From NCBI GenBank assembly GCA_947561715.1, contig OX387199.1, positions 21,333,001-21,397,000 on the forward strand: DNA of 64,000 nt, given 5' to 3'. The notes under the pieces were generated by a model. It saw only the letters and a program-made list of their open reading frames with translations, did not search any database and was not told the DNA's origin. The position numbers and the translations under genes were made by a program. This DNA is from Ascidia mentula. Taxonomy: Eukaryota; Chordata; Ascidiacea; Phlebobranchia; Ascidiidae. Positions 12,145 through 23,704 of the stretch are shown here, in pieces (positions within the stretch are counted from its first letter, which is position 1; each line of letters begins with the position of its first letter).

Positions 12145-13252
12145 GGGAGTTGCCGAAGACGGGGCACTATTGTAAATAACTCTAAGGGTCTCAGAGATAT
12201 TTAACAGTGTCTCGATGGCCTGAGCGGTTATTGAGTCTCTTCGATTGTTAAATCTGCTTCTGCCTCGTTCTCACCAGCAAACCGCTGATTCCAAATAAAC
12301 AGTTTATTATCAGGCTATGGGAATAAATCCCAAGCCGGCGAATACCTTGTAGAGTCTCAGTAATATTAGCAGTGTAACAGTAATAATATAAAACAAGTAG
12401 AATCGAATGGAAACAGAATGGCAGCAAATAGAATGAATTTACTGGTCTAAACTGGGCTCTTTAACGCTCTCCATTATGAGAGCTGATTGGTCAATAATGT
12501 CACGTGATATCATGAGGCGCTTGAAGTAATATATTGCAGGAACATAAACTACAGTACACATCAAGATTATCTGTGGGAGCGGATATAGATGATTCACGCG
12601 TGCTGTACTAGCAGTCGCTTGTTCACACATTCTGTTGCGCACTAGCTGAAGCAGTTGATCCTCCTTGTACTATTTTACTCGAGAACATTCGATGAATTTA
12701 TCATATGGGCCGCAGTATGGGATTGTGCAAGCGCTGGCCTCTGTGACGTATGTTACAGTGTGATGCTCAACGCACCTATAAATATTTGGTAGGCCCAATG
12801 TCATTTTGCGGCAGCTGTAGGTTAGATGCAGCTCTTGCCTCGGTTTTGCTTTAGATACTTCATGTATCTTTAGTTTAGAACAGTTTTTGTTGTGTCTTAG
12901 CTGCGGTTGTTGGGCAGTTATTTGTAATTAGCTCATTTCCCTTTCAGAATAGGTATGTGTTCAGATTTTTGCCCTTCTGTTTGACGTTTGCACATTCTTT
13001 CGTTTTAGTTAGATTAGCCTACAGCCATGTTTGGCTCCAACGTTGCCACTTATTTTGTATACTGCCCTATTTCTATGTGTGTCTACTAACTTACCTAACT
13101 GTTTTTCAACTTAACTGTTTACTCAGTAATTTTATTCGAGAATAACCAGGGTCTTGTTTTTTCCTAAAAATCTGCTAAATTTTCATAGTTGTTTGTGATT
13201 TTTCGAAATTGCGAAAACATCAAATACGCACGACAACAAAACTTGGATATAC
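12145..13252. other. Region without recognised gene
   Basis: AT-rich sequence between the fossil retroelement and the hAT transposase. A tRNA-like A-box sits near 12210 but no B-box follows. A CAGGG motif at 13148 could be one hAT end, but no matching inverted end was found downstream. Confidence 0.35.
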
Positions 13253-14446
13253 ATGCGAGAGTTTCCAAAAGAGTTTTGCAGGAACCCGAATGGCGAACTG
13301 TTTTGCGTCCTGTGCTGTAAAATGGTGAACTGTGACAAGCGTTTTAGAGTGAAAAGCCACTGGTCATCAGCAAAACATCAAAGACTGCTACCAGTAACGG
13401 AGACTGCCGACGCAAGGACTCCAATGCAGTCTTTCATTCAAATATCAAAGAAGGACTTCAAGAGCAAGTTGGTTGGGGCCTTCCTAGCGGCAGGCATCCC
13501 TTTGCACAAGCTACAAAACTTAAAGTTCAGACAACTGTTCATCGAACTTGGGCAACAAGTTCCGTCTGAGGGATCTTGCCGTGCGCATGTAGAAAAGTTA
13601 GCTGCAGACGAGGTGATGTTAATCAAGGAGCGCCTTTATGGCAAGCACGTATTTCTTAAAGTTGATGAGAGCGAAGTTGTTGGCATTAAGTACTTCAATA
13701 TACTCTTCGGCGACATTGCTGTGCAAGAAAAGACATACATCTTAGACTGCAGCTTTGTGGAGACAGTGAACCAGCGTAGTGGCAATGAAGATTGACGACG
13801 CACTCAAGAAGCTGGACATCAAAAGAAACAATTTCGTTCTTCTGCTTTCTGATGCAGCCAGGTATATGACTGCTTGCACTACCGCGATTAAGATTCTCTT
13901 CCCGCGACTCTTCCACGTCACATGCTTAGCTCATCTGCTGCACAACTGCGCTGAGAAAGTGCGCGCTCACTTCCCAAAGATCGACAAACTCATTACAACA
14001 GTCAAGGCGGTGACAGTGAAGAACAAGCAGCGGCGCTACCAGTTCAACATGATCGGAAGTCCGCCACAGCCAGTGCTCACTCGCTGGGGAACATGGCTAA
14101 TGCTGCAGAATACAAAGCCAAGAACCTCGTGGAAGTGCGCCACATTGTCAATTTGTTTGAAGGCGATGGTGTTTTGGTAAAGCGAGCAAAAGCAGCTGTG
14201 AATGACTGCAAAGTTACAGAGTCTCTGGTCAATATCCAGCGCGACTACCAAGCACTGCCGCAGCTTATCAAAACGACGAGGAGCTCCCACTATGCATGCC
14301 ACAGTGCGTGGAATGTGCCACAGTACTTTCCGCGTGATCATTATTTGTATGTGTGTTATATTAAACTACAATTACTTCCCTATAAATGCGTGTGTGCTTG
14401 CTTTCCTTTCCATTCTATGATTTGCATAGATAAGAACAAAATATAA
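13253..14446 (+). pseudogene. Decayed hAT-type (CGGBP1-like) transposase
   Basis: The 180-residue frame from 13253 starts with a BED-like zinc-finger region (LFCVLCC..VNCDKRF..K.H..S..H) followed by a helical stretch (QNLKFRQLFIELGQQVPS) as in CGGBP1 and related hAT proteins. The catalytic-core-like part (KVDESEVVGIKYFNILFGD, then HVTCLAHLLHNCAEKVR and LTRWGTWL) continues in a second frame from 13779 and a third from 14093, so at least two frameshifts separate them, near 13790 and 14095. Homology fades after about 14285. No terminal inverted repeats or 8 bp target duplication were identified. The element is inactive. Confidence 0.65.
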
Positions 14447-15110
14447 AGAAACACAACACCAACAAACTCAGATAAAACGTTTCTTCTCCCAATATGCAAC
14501 CCTGTTTACGGTGTATGATAAAATTAAAAGTGTAACGAGAGGTTAAACTCTCGAAGTCGTGGCATCCCAGCATTACAATATATCTTACAAGCGGATGTCA
14601 TTGGAGAGTTTCTAGAGTAAATACGAACCAGGGTTTTTAAATTCAAAGTGTTTTCCACTTTGTAAGTTGATATATAATGCCTTTATGATAGATGTGTTAA
14701 ATTTGTATCGGGTCACTATTCGAGACTGGATGAACCTGCTGACTGCGCCACAGCGTGCTGTTTATAGTAACTGTTTATTGCAGTCTTTACTCGTTTCCAA
14801 GTCATTTCAAAGAAATCTTCCACAAATGAAAGCATTTATTAAAGAAGCAATCCTGTTGGAAAACGGTTTAACACTGTTTTTACAGCTTGTCCGATTACAG
14901 CCTAAATTAAATTTTAATGGTGCTTAATATAATATAACACCTTGTTTGTTCAATTATAGTAAAAATGTTTTTGACAGAACAAAAACACAGGTGTAAACTT
15001 GGAAGAATATTCCTTTTTTTCGTTCGATAATGAGAAATATTTTATCCAGGAAGGATATAGTTTTGCGCCTTGCTGAAGACTAACTAACTGTTACTTCGGT
15101 TGTTTGTTAG
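14447..15110. other. Upstream flank of GTPase copy 2
   Basis: From about 14620 the sequence parallels 1085-1383 upstream of copy 1 (both contain ATACGAA..CAGGGTTTTTAAAT). A small open frame at 14667-14927 has no recognisable family and no sign of splicing, so I do not call it a gene. Confidence 0.4.
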
Positions 15111-16386
15111 GGAATCTCTAAAAATTATCTTCTTTGAACTAAGTTGCAACACTTATAGGGATTTTTTGTGCCTGTTTCTGTTGTAATGTCTTCTGCGGAG
15201 GGGAGTAAGTAGGTTCTCTTACTTTGTTGGCTAATCCCAATGAAGCAAGCAGAGTTTAAATTTAAGTTTAGGTTATTTCAAAATTTTCTTCCAAGAATGC
15301 AGCGGCATTTGACAACAAAAAATACTTGATTCACAACCAAAAAACTTTTATTTAATCGATGTTAATTGGATAGTTTCTCATTTAGCTTACTTCATATTTA
15401 CTCAACTATTGCAACGAAGGTCATTAGTTAGCCAAACTTTATTTAGATTTTCTTTGAAGGTTCATTCCGTAAATAACATTTACATCTTGTAAACTTTCCA
15501 CCCTTTGTATGGCAAGTTATCTTTTTCTTCACGCGATATTTGTGGACAGAAAAAAACAAGGTAAAGAAACTAGTGATACACTGTACAAAGCTACTTCTTT
15601 CGGCCGGAAAAACTACGGCGCAGAATACATTATAATAATATTTTACAAAATTGAAGAAGATATCGTTTAATTCGAAACCGAATAATTTTTTCTGTCGTTC
15701 CCAACAGTCAGATTCATGGCTTGATTCCAAAGAAGATGAATTGGTTGAAGGCTTTTCATGGCGAGGTGGTGGCGAGGGACACACAAGGAATATGGATTTG
15801 GAATGAGCCCTTTTTCATTGATACACCACAAACAAATGTAATGAAAAGATTTGCGTTACGAGCAATTGTTAAATGCTATGAACGTTTTTACAGCATAAAC
15901 ATATGCAATATGTTTATAGGTTGGTTTATTTCTTATGGATTCCCAAGGTTCGTTTGACCATCAAGACACAGTGAAAGGTTGTTCCTTTATATTTGCATTC
16001 AGCACTCTGATGAGCTCGTTTCAAATCTATAATGTGTCCAATCAAACACAAGGGGACAATTTACAACATCTTCATGTAAGTCAAAGTGACGATGACACAA
16101 ATGAAGTCAATCATCACAATATACTCATAACTTCATGGGTTTAAAACCACTGTTGTCACAGCTATTTACGCAATACTCAAAGAGTGCTGATTGGATAGTT
16201 TATCTCGAAAGAAAATACTACCAGACAAAAAAGATTACCAAGGCCCCAATACAGACTTTTAGTGAATGGAACAAACCGAAAAACATCACAGCTTCGTTTC
16301 AGGTTACTAAACTTTTTTTTGTCATTTTGCATAAAAACGATCATCTGGCAAAAAATTTAATTACATCATCGTTCCAATTGCTATGC

Positions 16387-17165
16387 AGCAGCCTTCATCA
16401 CGTTGTAGAAAAGTGAGTGTGCAGAATAACATAACGTGGACAATTTCGAGGCGTACAAACTGAGAAAAACGTTAGAATAAAAAAAGACAAAATGATGAAC
16501 GATAAAGAAAGGTGGGACGAACACATCTGCACTACAAGTATCGGCAACAACAGGTTATCATTGTGATTGGAGTGCATGAGGTGGAAGGACAAAATTGCCC
16601 AGAAATGTCAATAAACTAGAGGAAACAGAGTTTGTTTTTTGTCATTTAGTGAAGAAGCATGCGCATTTATATTCAACTACTCCAAAAGCTAAAAGCAGTG
16701 TCTTGTACCTGTCAGATTTTTGATCCAATATCACAATATTTTTGAAGTCCACTTTGTATCCCGTTTGGGCCGCATGGTGAGAGAGAGTCGTGTTTTCTTC
16801 GTGTTTGGTCACGTCCCGCTGGTTTAAGCTTTGTTCTCAGCACACGGCCGGTTTTCCCAATGTACACGCTGCACCCACGTGGGGCGTGGTTTACAGCATT
16901 TCCTGTTCCCCAGTGTACAGACACTTGTCAGGCAATTCTCTCCCTGCACCTTGTATACACCAAACACTGTGATAATCTGTTTATGGTTGCTGATAATTGT
17001 AGTGCAAATTTGTTCTTCCTGCTTTTTCTTTTTTATTACTTCTTTTCGACTCCAGCGCTTTTTCCTCAGGTTGTGCGCCTCGACGTTGTGTTATTCTGCA
17101 CACTCACGTTTCTACATCCTGATGAAGGCTGATGCATAGTAACTGAATCGATGATGTAATGAAAT
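16387..17165 (-). mobile_element. Penelope-like element remnant (GIY-YIG part) in intron 5 of GTPase copy 2
   Basis: On the minus strand, 16924-16712 reads GCSVYIGKTGRVLRTKL, the GIY-YIG endonuclease signature common at the C terminus of Penelope-like polymerases, and a HAAQTGYKVDF-type stretch follows. Stretches at about 16387-16480 and 17040-17135 are inverted copies of each other (CTTCATCA..GTAGAAA.GTGAGTGTGCAGAATAAC), as expected for the paired terminal repeats of this class. It is a short, old, broken piece. Confidence 0.55.
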
Positions 17166-19317
17166 TATTGCCAGAAACGCCGTATTGGAGTAATTGGTTT
17201 CTTCCTACATAGTTTGCCTAATTTTTTTTTAATTTTTTTTCAAGCACTTGATGTTTCTTGTTCGTGATTGGGGAGACACAGATTACAAATGCGATTTCGA
17301 TGGTGGTACGAAATATCTTCAGAAATTATTGAAAACCACTTCACAAAGTTCAGAAATTGAATCAGTTCGGAAGGGCTTGTGTGATGCTTTTGAAAACATC
17401 TCTTGTTTTTTGATCGAACATCCAGGATATAATGTTGCTGAAAGAAATGTACAGCAAGGAAGTCACCTTCAGTAAAAAGGTGTCGTTTGCAAGTTAGGCA
17501 AACCATTCAAATTTTCCTGATATATTAAATTCGTATAACTTACGATTTTTAAACCAGTGTTTTGATTTTTAAACCACTGTTACAGATGTTAGAAAGGAAT
17601 TTCTTGACACCGTCGACATACTCGTAAAAAGATTATTGTCAAGAAAACAAGTTGTGATAAAGAAAGTTAACGGCAATCCAGTTACAGGAATTGATCTTAT
17701 TAATTTAAGCTTGTCTTACTTTAAAGCACTGAACAGCGGGAAAATGCCTGATGTTAAGGGGATAGCTGAGGTAATAACTTTGATTGCATAACCAACATAC
17801 CAAACGAGAATTTACAATTTTATGTAGTTTTAAATTTATGTTGCTTACTCAGTATTGACATTCAGAAGTCGGACATTTAGTAACATAGTTGTAAAAAAAA
17901 CAGAAAAACATCGTTATTGCATTGCTGTTATTGCTCTCCTGTCACATAAGAAGTTGATAAAAAATAATTTTGAAATTTTGGTGTTTATGTACAAGACAAA
18001 AATTAGCTTTTTGTAGAGTCTTATTGTGATTTTTTTGCCAAAAAGTTATCACCCAAAGAAAGTGGACGTTAAATTATAGCATTTTGTGTTTAGGCGCAAG
18101 CAGAAAACATAGCCTTAAAAGCAATTGACGAATGTATCACGGACTATAGACAACAAATGTACAAGGTAATATCAAAATGAAATTTCTTTTAAGTTGCTAA
18201 ACAGTTTGAGACTCCCCTATTCGTTTCATGCAGTTTTGTGAAGACCGATGGCACAACAAAACTACCTTTAAAGAGAAACAAAAAAATTTAAAAGAACAAT
18301 GTCTAGTAAACTTCGATAGCAAACCACATTTAGGCAACGCTGAGTTTCTTGCCAAGTACCGGAAACAATTGGATGAAAACATGGACTTGGAGTTTCTTGT
18401 GTTCACACAAACTAACAAAACTAATGAGGTGTGTAGAACGCATGTAACTATTTGTGATTTGTGGTGTCATTGACAAATGTGCTGAATTTATTATCTAACA
18501 CGTAATAACCTAATAAGTAGTACTGTAACTTTGTTGTATTGAATGTTATTATCTTTCAAAAATTTATTATGCAAACTTGGTTTAAAGCAAAATTTGAAAA
18601 TGGAAGTTAACAAATCTTTGATGGATGCCAAAGAAAACTACAAAGATGAAATACAGAAGGTAAGATTTTTTAATTTTTGCCAAGCAAAATGAACGACAGT
18701 AATCCCAAATGCTTTTAATCGCGTTTTTCTTAACTATTGGATTCTAACCGATGGGAAATTGTATGTTTGTAGGTGGGTAATTAGTCGGCACCAAAATATA
18801 CAGAAGTATTTAGAAAAAAAATATCATGTTCTGTAATCACTGTGTGTCGCAAAATTATTGGTAATTGGTCATCGCGGCCGAAAAGTTAAAAAAGGATAAC
18901 AGATATGGTGCAAAAATTAAATTTTTACAAAAAATCTAACGGGAAATAAGGATTTCGTTATAACTGAAAGTGTGAAATGAGATAAAAACGTTTGTTATTC
19001 AGGTTGTCAACAAACAGTGTTCAGAAGAGATTCAGCTTGTAGAGATTGAAAAACGATTTCGAGAAAAAACGATTCAATCTTGCGTAGAATCCTTAAATTC
19101 AAAATATAAGGATTCTACGCAAAATCTGCCCCCTGATCTTGAACCCGAAAAACAATTGGAAGATTTGTTGACTGAACTGAGTCAACATTTTATGGAAGAA
19201 AACGCAAAAAATATTGTGAGTATTGTTGTTGCACGGGTGAGTTTGCATCAATAAGTCACAGTTTTCAAAAGTCACAAGTGCATATGACATGTTCATGGCA
19301 ACTTTAATACTAAATAC

Positions 19318-19865
19318 TAAAGGTACATCTACAACAAACATATTTCCAAAGTTTTTCGGTTTTACGTCAACTAAAAAATGAAGAAAACTGCACGAAAAGT
19401 AGCGGCGACCAAAAATCGTGAACCTTTTTCGCTGTGGCGAAATTGACATCACACAGGGCGCTCGCGTCGAAAAAATTTATTGTTTACATAGGAGAAGGCG
19501 CCTTGTATTGCAGGTATCGAATAGTTTTAAACAGAGGAGAATCCACAAGTTACGTTACCTCAAAGGTCAGGACAATGTTTTACATCAAACAAAAATATGT
19601 CACTGTGACGTCAGAAACCAAAGGCTTGTTTGTCCCTAATTATCTAAAGACCAAAGGATATAGCAGCAACGACATTACCCTGTACTTCGATAAGACGGGG
19701 TTGGTGCGTTTCTGTGCTCAGTGACATTACATGGCGTTAGTTTGGGTGTGATGTCATAACTTTAACCTCACCTTTGCGTTGACTTTAATTTGATGATTCC
19801 AACATTTCCAGTTACGAACTATATTGCGAAAAATACATTAGTGGTTGATTGTGGCGAATTAATCA
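19318..19865. repeat. Repeat family B, second copy, intron 11 of GTPase copy 2
   Basis: Aligns with 5990-6340: TACATCTACAACAAACATAT, GTAGCGGCGA, AAAATATGTCACTGTGACGTC and the ATAACTTTAACC tail. It includes about 200 bp not present in the first copy. Confidence 0.5.
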
Positions 19866-20099
19866 AATCATTGATGACGAGAACTCGTAGGCAACGCTAC
19901 TGCCAGGCAAAACGTGGTGCTATGGCAGAATAAATGTGTTGCATAATCAGCTAATATGGTCGGTTTTTCTCTACAGTCTTTGCCAGCCTCAAATTCATTT
20001 AACCTACTTCTATCATTTGGTACCATTCGCTCTCAATTATTATGTCTTTTTAGCACATACACTAAACCAGTTTTACAATGTTTTCCCTTCCTACGCACA

Positions 20100-20265
20100 A
20101 GGCTTGCTGTCAGCACTCGCGCACGACTAAAGCGCCTTCTATGACGTCACGCAACAATAATCTTGCTTTCGCACGATTTCGTTCGCAACGGTTTAAACGC
20201 AAATTTGATCAGCTTGTATCTCAGAAATCAGTCTCCGAATCAAGCTGATTTTTTCGCCAAAAATA
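20100..20265. repeat. Repeat family C, second copy (inverted)
   Basis: Reverse complement of 6635-6800, containing AAAGCGCCTTCTATGACGTC and GCAACGGTTTAAACGCAA. Confidence 0.45.
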
Positions 20266-22895
20266 TTTAAAAATTTATGAGACCATCTCTTAGTTTATTT
20301 GTTAATATGTTTTATTTTTTCGATTCACATGAGCTGTAAACTGTAACCTGTAAGGATAGCTCATCTCAAACAAGTTTTAGCGGCACTAGCCAACAACGCG
20401 GGGTTCAACAACTGATCACAACATGAACATAAATTTTGCAAAGATTGTGTTTTAGGAAACACTGACATTAAAGCTTGAAACTGAAGCACAAATTTCCCTA
20501 GAGATTTACAGAGAATTTATGAACGAGGTAAAAAACAAAATTAAAGTAAAACATTATCAATTGTTCTGTGTCACAATGAAACATGAAATATTTCTATATT
20601 TTTGTCACAGAAATGGAACAAAGAGTTGCTCAATGGTGATCTTCTTGATGAAGCCCACGAATGTGCAAAAAGAAAAGCAGTCGCAAAGTTTGATAAATTA
20701 AATTCTGACAACAACACAAAATGGATCAACAAAGAACGCGAAATCCTCCAAACAAAAATTGAAGAAAATAAAAAAATATTCCATCAAGTTAGCGTACTAA
20801 ATAAAACATTTCCCTTTAATAGTGCAGATGAGATAAAATGACTTTTGTGTTTTACATAAGCTGAGGATGGAGCAAAAGAAAGTATGTGATGCTCTGCATG
20901 AAGCAAAGCAACGTTATAGACAAAATATGGATATGGTTAGACACAAAATTTAACGTTTAATATCTTCAACACAAATAATGGAAAGTGTCTTACTAGTATG
21001 TGTAATGTTTGAAGGTGTGTGGCACCGGTTACAAAACACCGAAAACTCTGAGAGAACAACATAAAACCAGCAAAAAGTATGCAAGAGATGCTCTAACTGG
21101 AATGGAACTCAAGGACAAACAATTTAAAACAATGGTCAAGAAGGAATTTACTCGTATTGAAATGAGAAACAAGGAATTTGAGGTTGATTTTACATTGGCA
21201 ATTTTTATAACTTCTTGGTACAAAAAACCAGGATTAATAATGATCGAACTACTAGCGCCCAAAGAAGAAATTTAAGTAGTGGGATGGTGCGAATTTTCTT
21301 TGTGAATTTTTGTTTATAATTCCCCGCCCTGATAGCAGTTTTCTTTTTTTTAAATGCAACCCATGCCCCCTACTGGACGCTCATGTATAGGCATATTATA
21401 GAAGTAGATGTTTCGCATAAGTTTGTCCTTATCTGACATTTTTGTGTTTAATTAAATTCAGGAACAAACAATTCGAGAGTTTCGGAACAAAAAGTTAGAA
21501 ATATACGGCAAATATCAACAAAGAATGAATGAGGTAAATACGCCATGAAACCTATTTTGTAAGTAATTTGATGTTAACAAAACAAAAACAAAATATTACT
21601 AGGAAATGGGGAAGTGTATGACGAAAGCCTCATTACGTGAAGCTCATTCATATAACAAGTCACTTGCAATGAAAGAATTCGGAAAACTTTCTGCAGGAGA
21701 TTTAATTCACGATTACAATTCTATACAAAATGAATTGCAGGAAGGCATAAAAAAATACTATGCAAGAGTTCAGAAAAAAAACCAACAGCGCAAGGCAAGT
21801 GTAACAAAATCATACATATTATATTTTCAGCAAATATGCGAAAACAATAGCTCTTGTTTTTATTTGATATTATAGTTCGTTGTTAGTAAAAGTTAGGAGT
21901 TTGAACTCTATAAATTATAAAAGTTTACATTAAATTTCATATATCAAAAAATTGCTCTCGGTAATTCTATTTCGGTTGTAAGTTTGTTGGTGTATTAAGT
22001 TCGAATAACCCGTACATGAAACCAGTCATGTCGAAGCAAATGCATTCTGTAGTGGTTTGTTATCAGTTGTTTTTTCAAAAACGTAGAAAAAGTTGAAAGA
22101 CAAATACGAAGCTGAGCTGCAGAAACAAATTGGCATTTACATGAGATCAATAAAGGACGTAAGTTTTATTTTAAAAACCAGGATAAGCCTACACCGGATG
22201 CTAATGAGCGTTCATTAAGCCAAGTGGCACAATCTGCTGAAAAATAATTCCGTTTTTGACTTAATTTTAACTTCTGCATTTTATTTGGATGAGCGGCGAA
22301 GCTGGGTTTTGAGTTCTATTATTGGAAAACGGAACAGAAAGTTTTAAAGCACTGGCATATGCAAGACCACATTCATTTGGACAAGAAATAAGTTGAAACT
22401 TATATTAAAAAAATATAAAAATATACAGCTTTGCAACAAAAAGACGCAAATGTCAAAATATAGAGTCATTTTCATGACGGATGTCCCGTCATAAAGATGC
22501 AAATTGGAATGTTTTTAATCTGTTTTTTTGTTGTTTTATTTGTAGTTATGTGAGGGAAAATATGTGAAACCAGCGGCTTTAGAAGAAGAATATCTTAGAC
22601 GTATGAAAATGGGAAAAGATCAATTATCCGCAGTGTTCACAACAGAATCTTCACTCATAAATGATAAGTTTGTTGCGAAGGTGCAAACTATGGTGTAAAT
22701 GCAGCAATAAAGGGGGCTGATATTGGGGCAGCGATTGGAAGTAATTTTGGCGATCAGGGCCGGGTTATTGGGACTGTCGTTGGTGCAGGGTTAGGTGGTG
22801 TTGTCGGGTTTTCAACGGGGGTTGCAGTAGAAATCAATTCACCAAAGTTATCGTTTGACGAATGCGTCAATCGAAAAACTACCGGGGCCAAATAG

Positions 22896-23249
22896 AAAAA
22901 TAATAAACAAACCGATATCTTTATGAGAAAAAAGAGAAAATTTTTTTCGCAGATAATAAAAAATATCTGTATAGATTACATAAAATAAAAATAAAATGTT
23001 TAATATTTGCCTTGCATGTTGCATTGTGTTAAAGTAATTAGGTGGATTTATGTATATGATGATGATGTATCTTGATCATTTTATTTAAAACAAAATTGTT
23101 GCATCTGGTCACCCAATGAATTCTGTGTACATTGTTGTTCGATCTGCTTCAAGTTTCTTTCATTACCCGCTAGTGATACATGTGTGTTTCGAATCAGTTG
23201 TATATTTTTTATTTGGTTTTCAGTTAATTTTGAGTTGAATACAAATAAG
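22896..23249. other. 3' flank of GTPase copy 2
   Basis: AT-rich, with AATAAA-like motifs just after the stop codon. Nothing else is seen. Confidence 0.4.
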
Positions 23250-23704
23250 TGTTACGGAATTATTTCGGCAGCTTTGCAATTAAGCGGTTAGATGTTTTTG
23301 GGTGGCGATGTTATCCCCCAATTAACCCTTCGACCTAATTCGGTACTTTGCACAAAACTGCCTCCCTAATTCTGATACTGCCCAGAACCCTGCAATAACG
23401 GCTCAGCACAAAGCCAAAGTAACCCAGGCTGATTTAACTTATTGGACGTCGTGTTCAACTATAAAACGAATAAGAACAGTAGAAAATGCCACTGGCCAAG
23501 ATCTCAATTATCCACAACACCGTAAAAGAGATGCTCACTACACGACGCCCAGAAGAAGACTCGCCCGTTTTAGGGAAATCGTTCGTTAAACTAAAAGCAC
23601 CAACCAATCAGGATGCGCCTTCCCGACACGCGGCACATCCGGGGCATACAAACATAAGTGGAGCGTTAAATAATCGGAAAGGGAGGGGAGACGAAGGTAA
23701 ATAG
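23250..23704 (-). repeat. Truncated solitary LTR of the 26-32 kb gypsy family
   Basis: Starts TGTTACGGAATTATTTCGG like the intact LTRs at 26346 and 31765 and follows them with modest divergence for about 455 of 632 bases. It stops abruptly where sequence homologous to 57676 onward begins. It therefore marks the left edge of a segmental duplication and is older than the full element. Confidence 0.75.

Larger units (their letters stand above)
15186..22895 (+). pseudogene. Atlastin/GBP-like GTPase copy 2, degenerate, with the longest helical-module array
   Basis: Recognised exons: 15186-15204, 15296 onward (remnant), 15708-15837, 15920-16075, 16162-16302, 17245-17479, 17586-17770, 18094-18165, 18234-18428, 18588-18659, 19003-19215, 20456-20527, 20611-20787, 20861-20935, 21015-21182, 21462-21533, 21603-21794, 22087-22158, 22546-22895. 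The P-loop exon is reduced to its first codons followed by TGA (15310-15312) and unrelated sequence. Exon 3 is 130 nt where its paralogues have 132, exon 6 ends in TAA (17473-17475), and the final exon shifts frame near 22680 and lacks about 25 residues found in copy 1. The remaining exons keep frame and splice sites. There are five helical modules plus a half module and a glycine-zipper tail (AAIKGADIGAAIGSNFGDQG). It could still give a partial protein from a later start, but a working GTPase is unlikely. Confidence 0.75.

Noticed and set aside
12205-12330. Possible tRNA gene (TGGCCTGAGCGG resembles an A box)
   Set aside because: No B box or cloverleaf pairing follows at the right spacing.
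13144-14640. Terminal inverted repeats of the hAT element at CAGGG motifs
   Set aside because: The two CAGGG sites (13148 and 14629) are in the same orientation, and the second belongs to a flank shared with 1098, so they are not element ends.
14667-14927. Small protein of 86 residues
   Set aside because: No family, no start context and no splice partners; it lies in a flank shared with copy 1, where the frame is not kept.
15443-15784. 113-residue minus-strand frame over the start of GTPase copy 2
   Set aside because: Its first third is the antisense of exon 3, and the rest runs through the sequence that replaced the P-loop exon; no family recognised.
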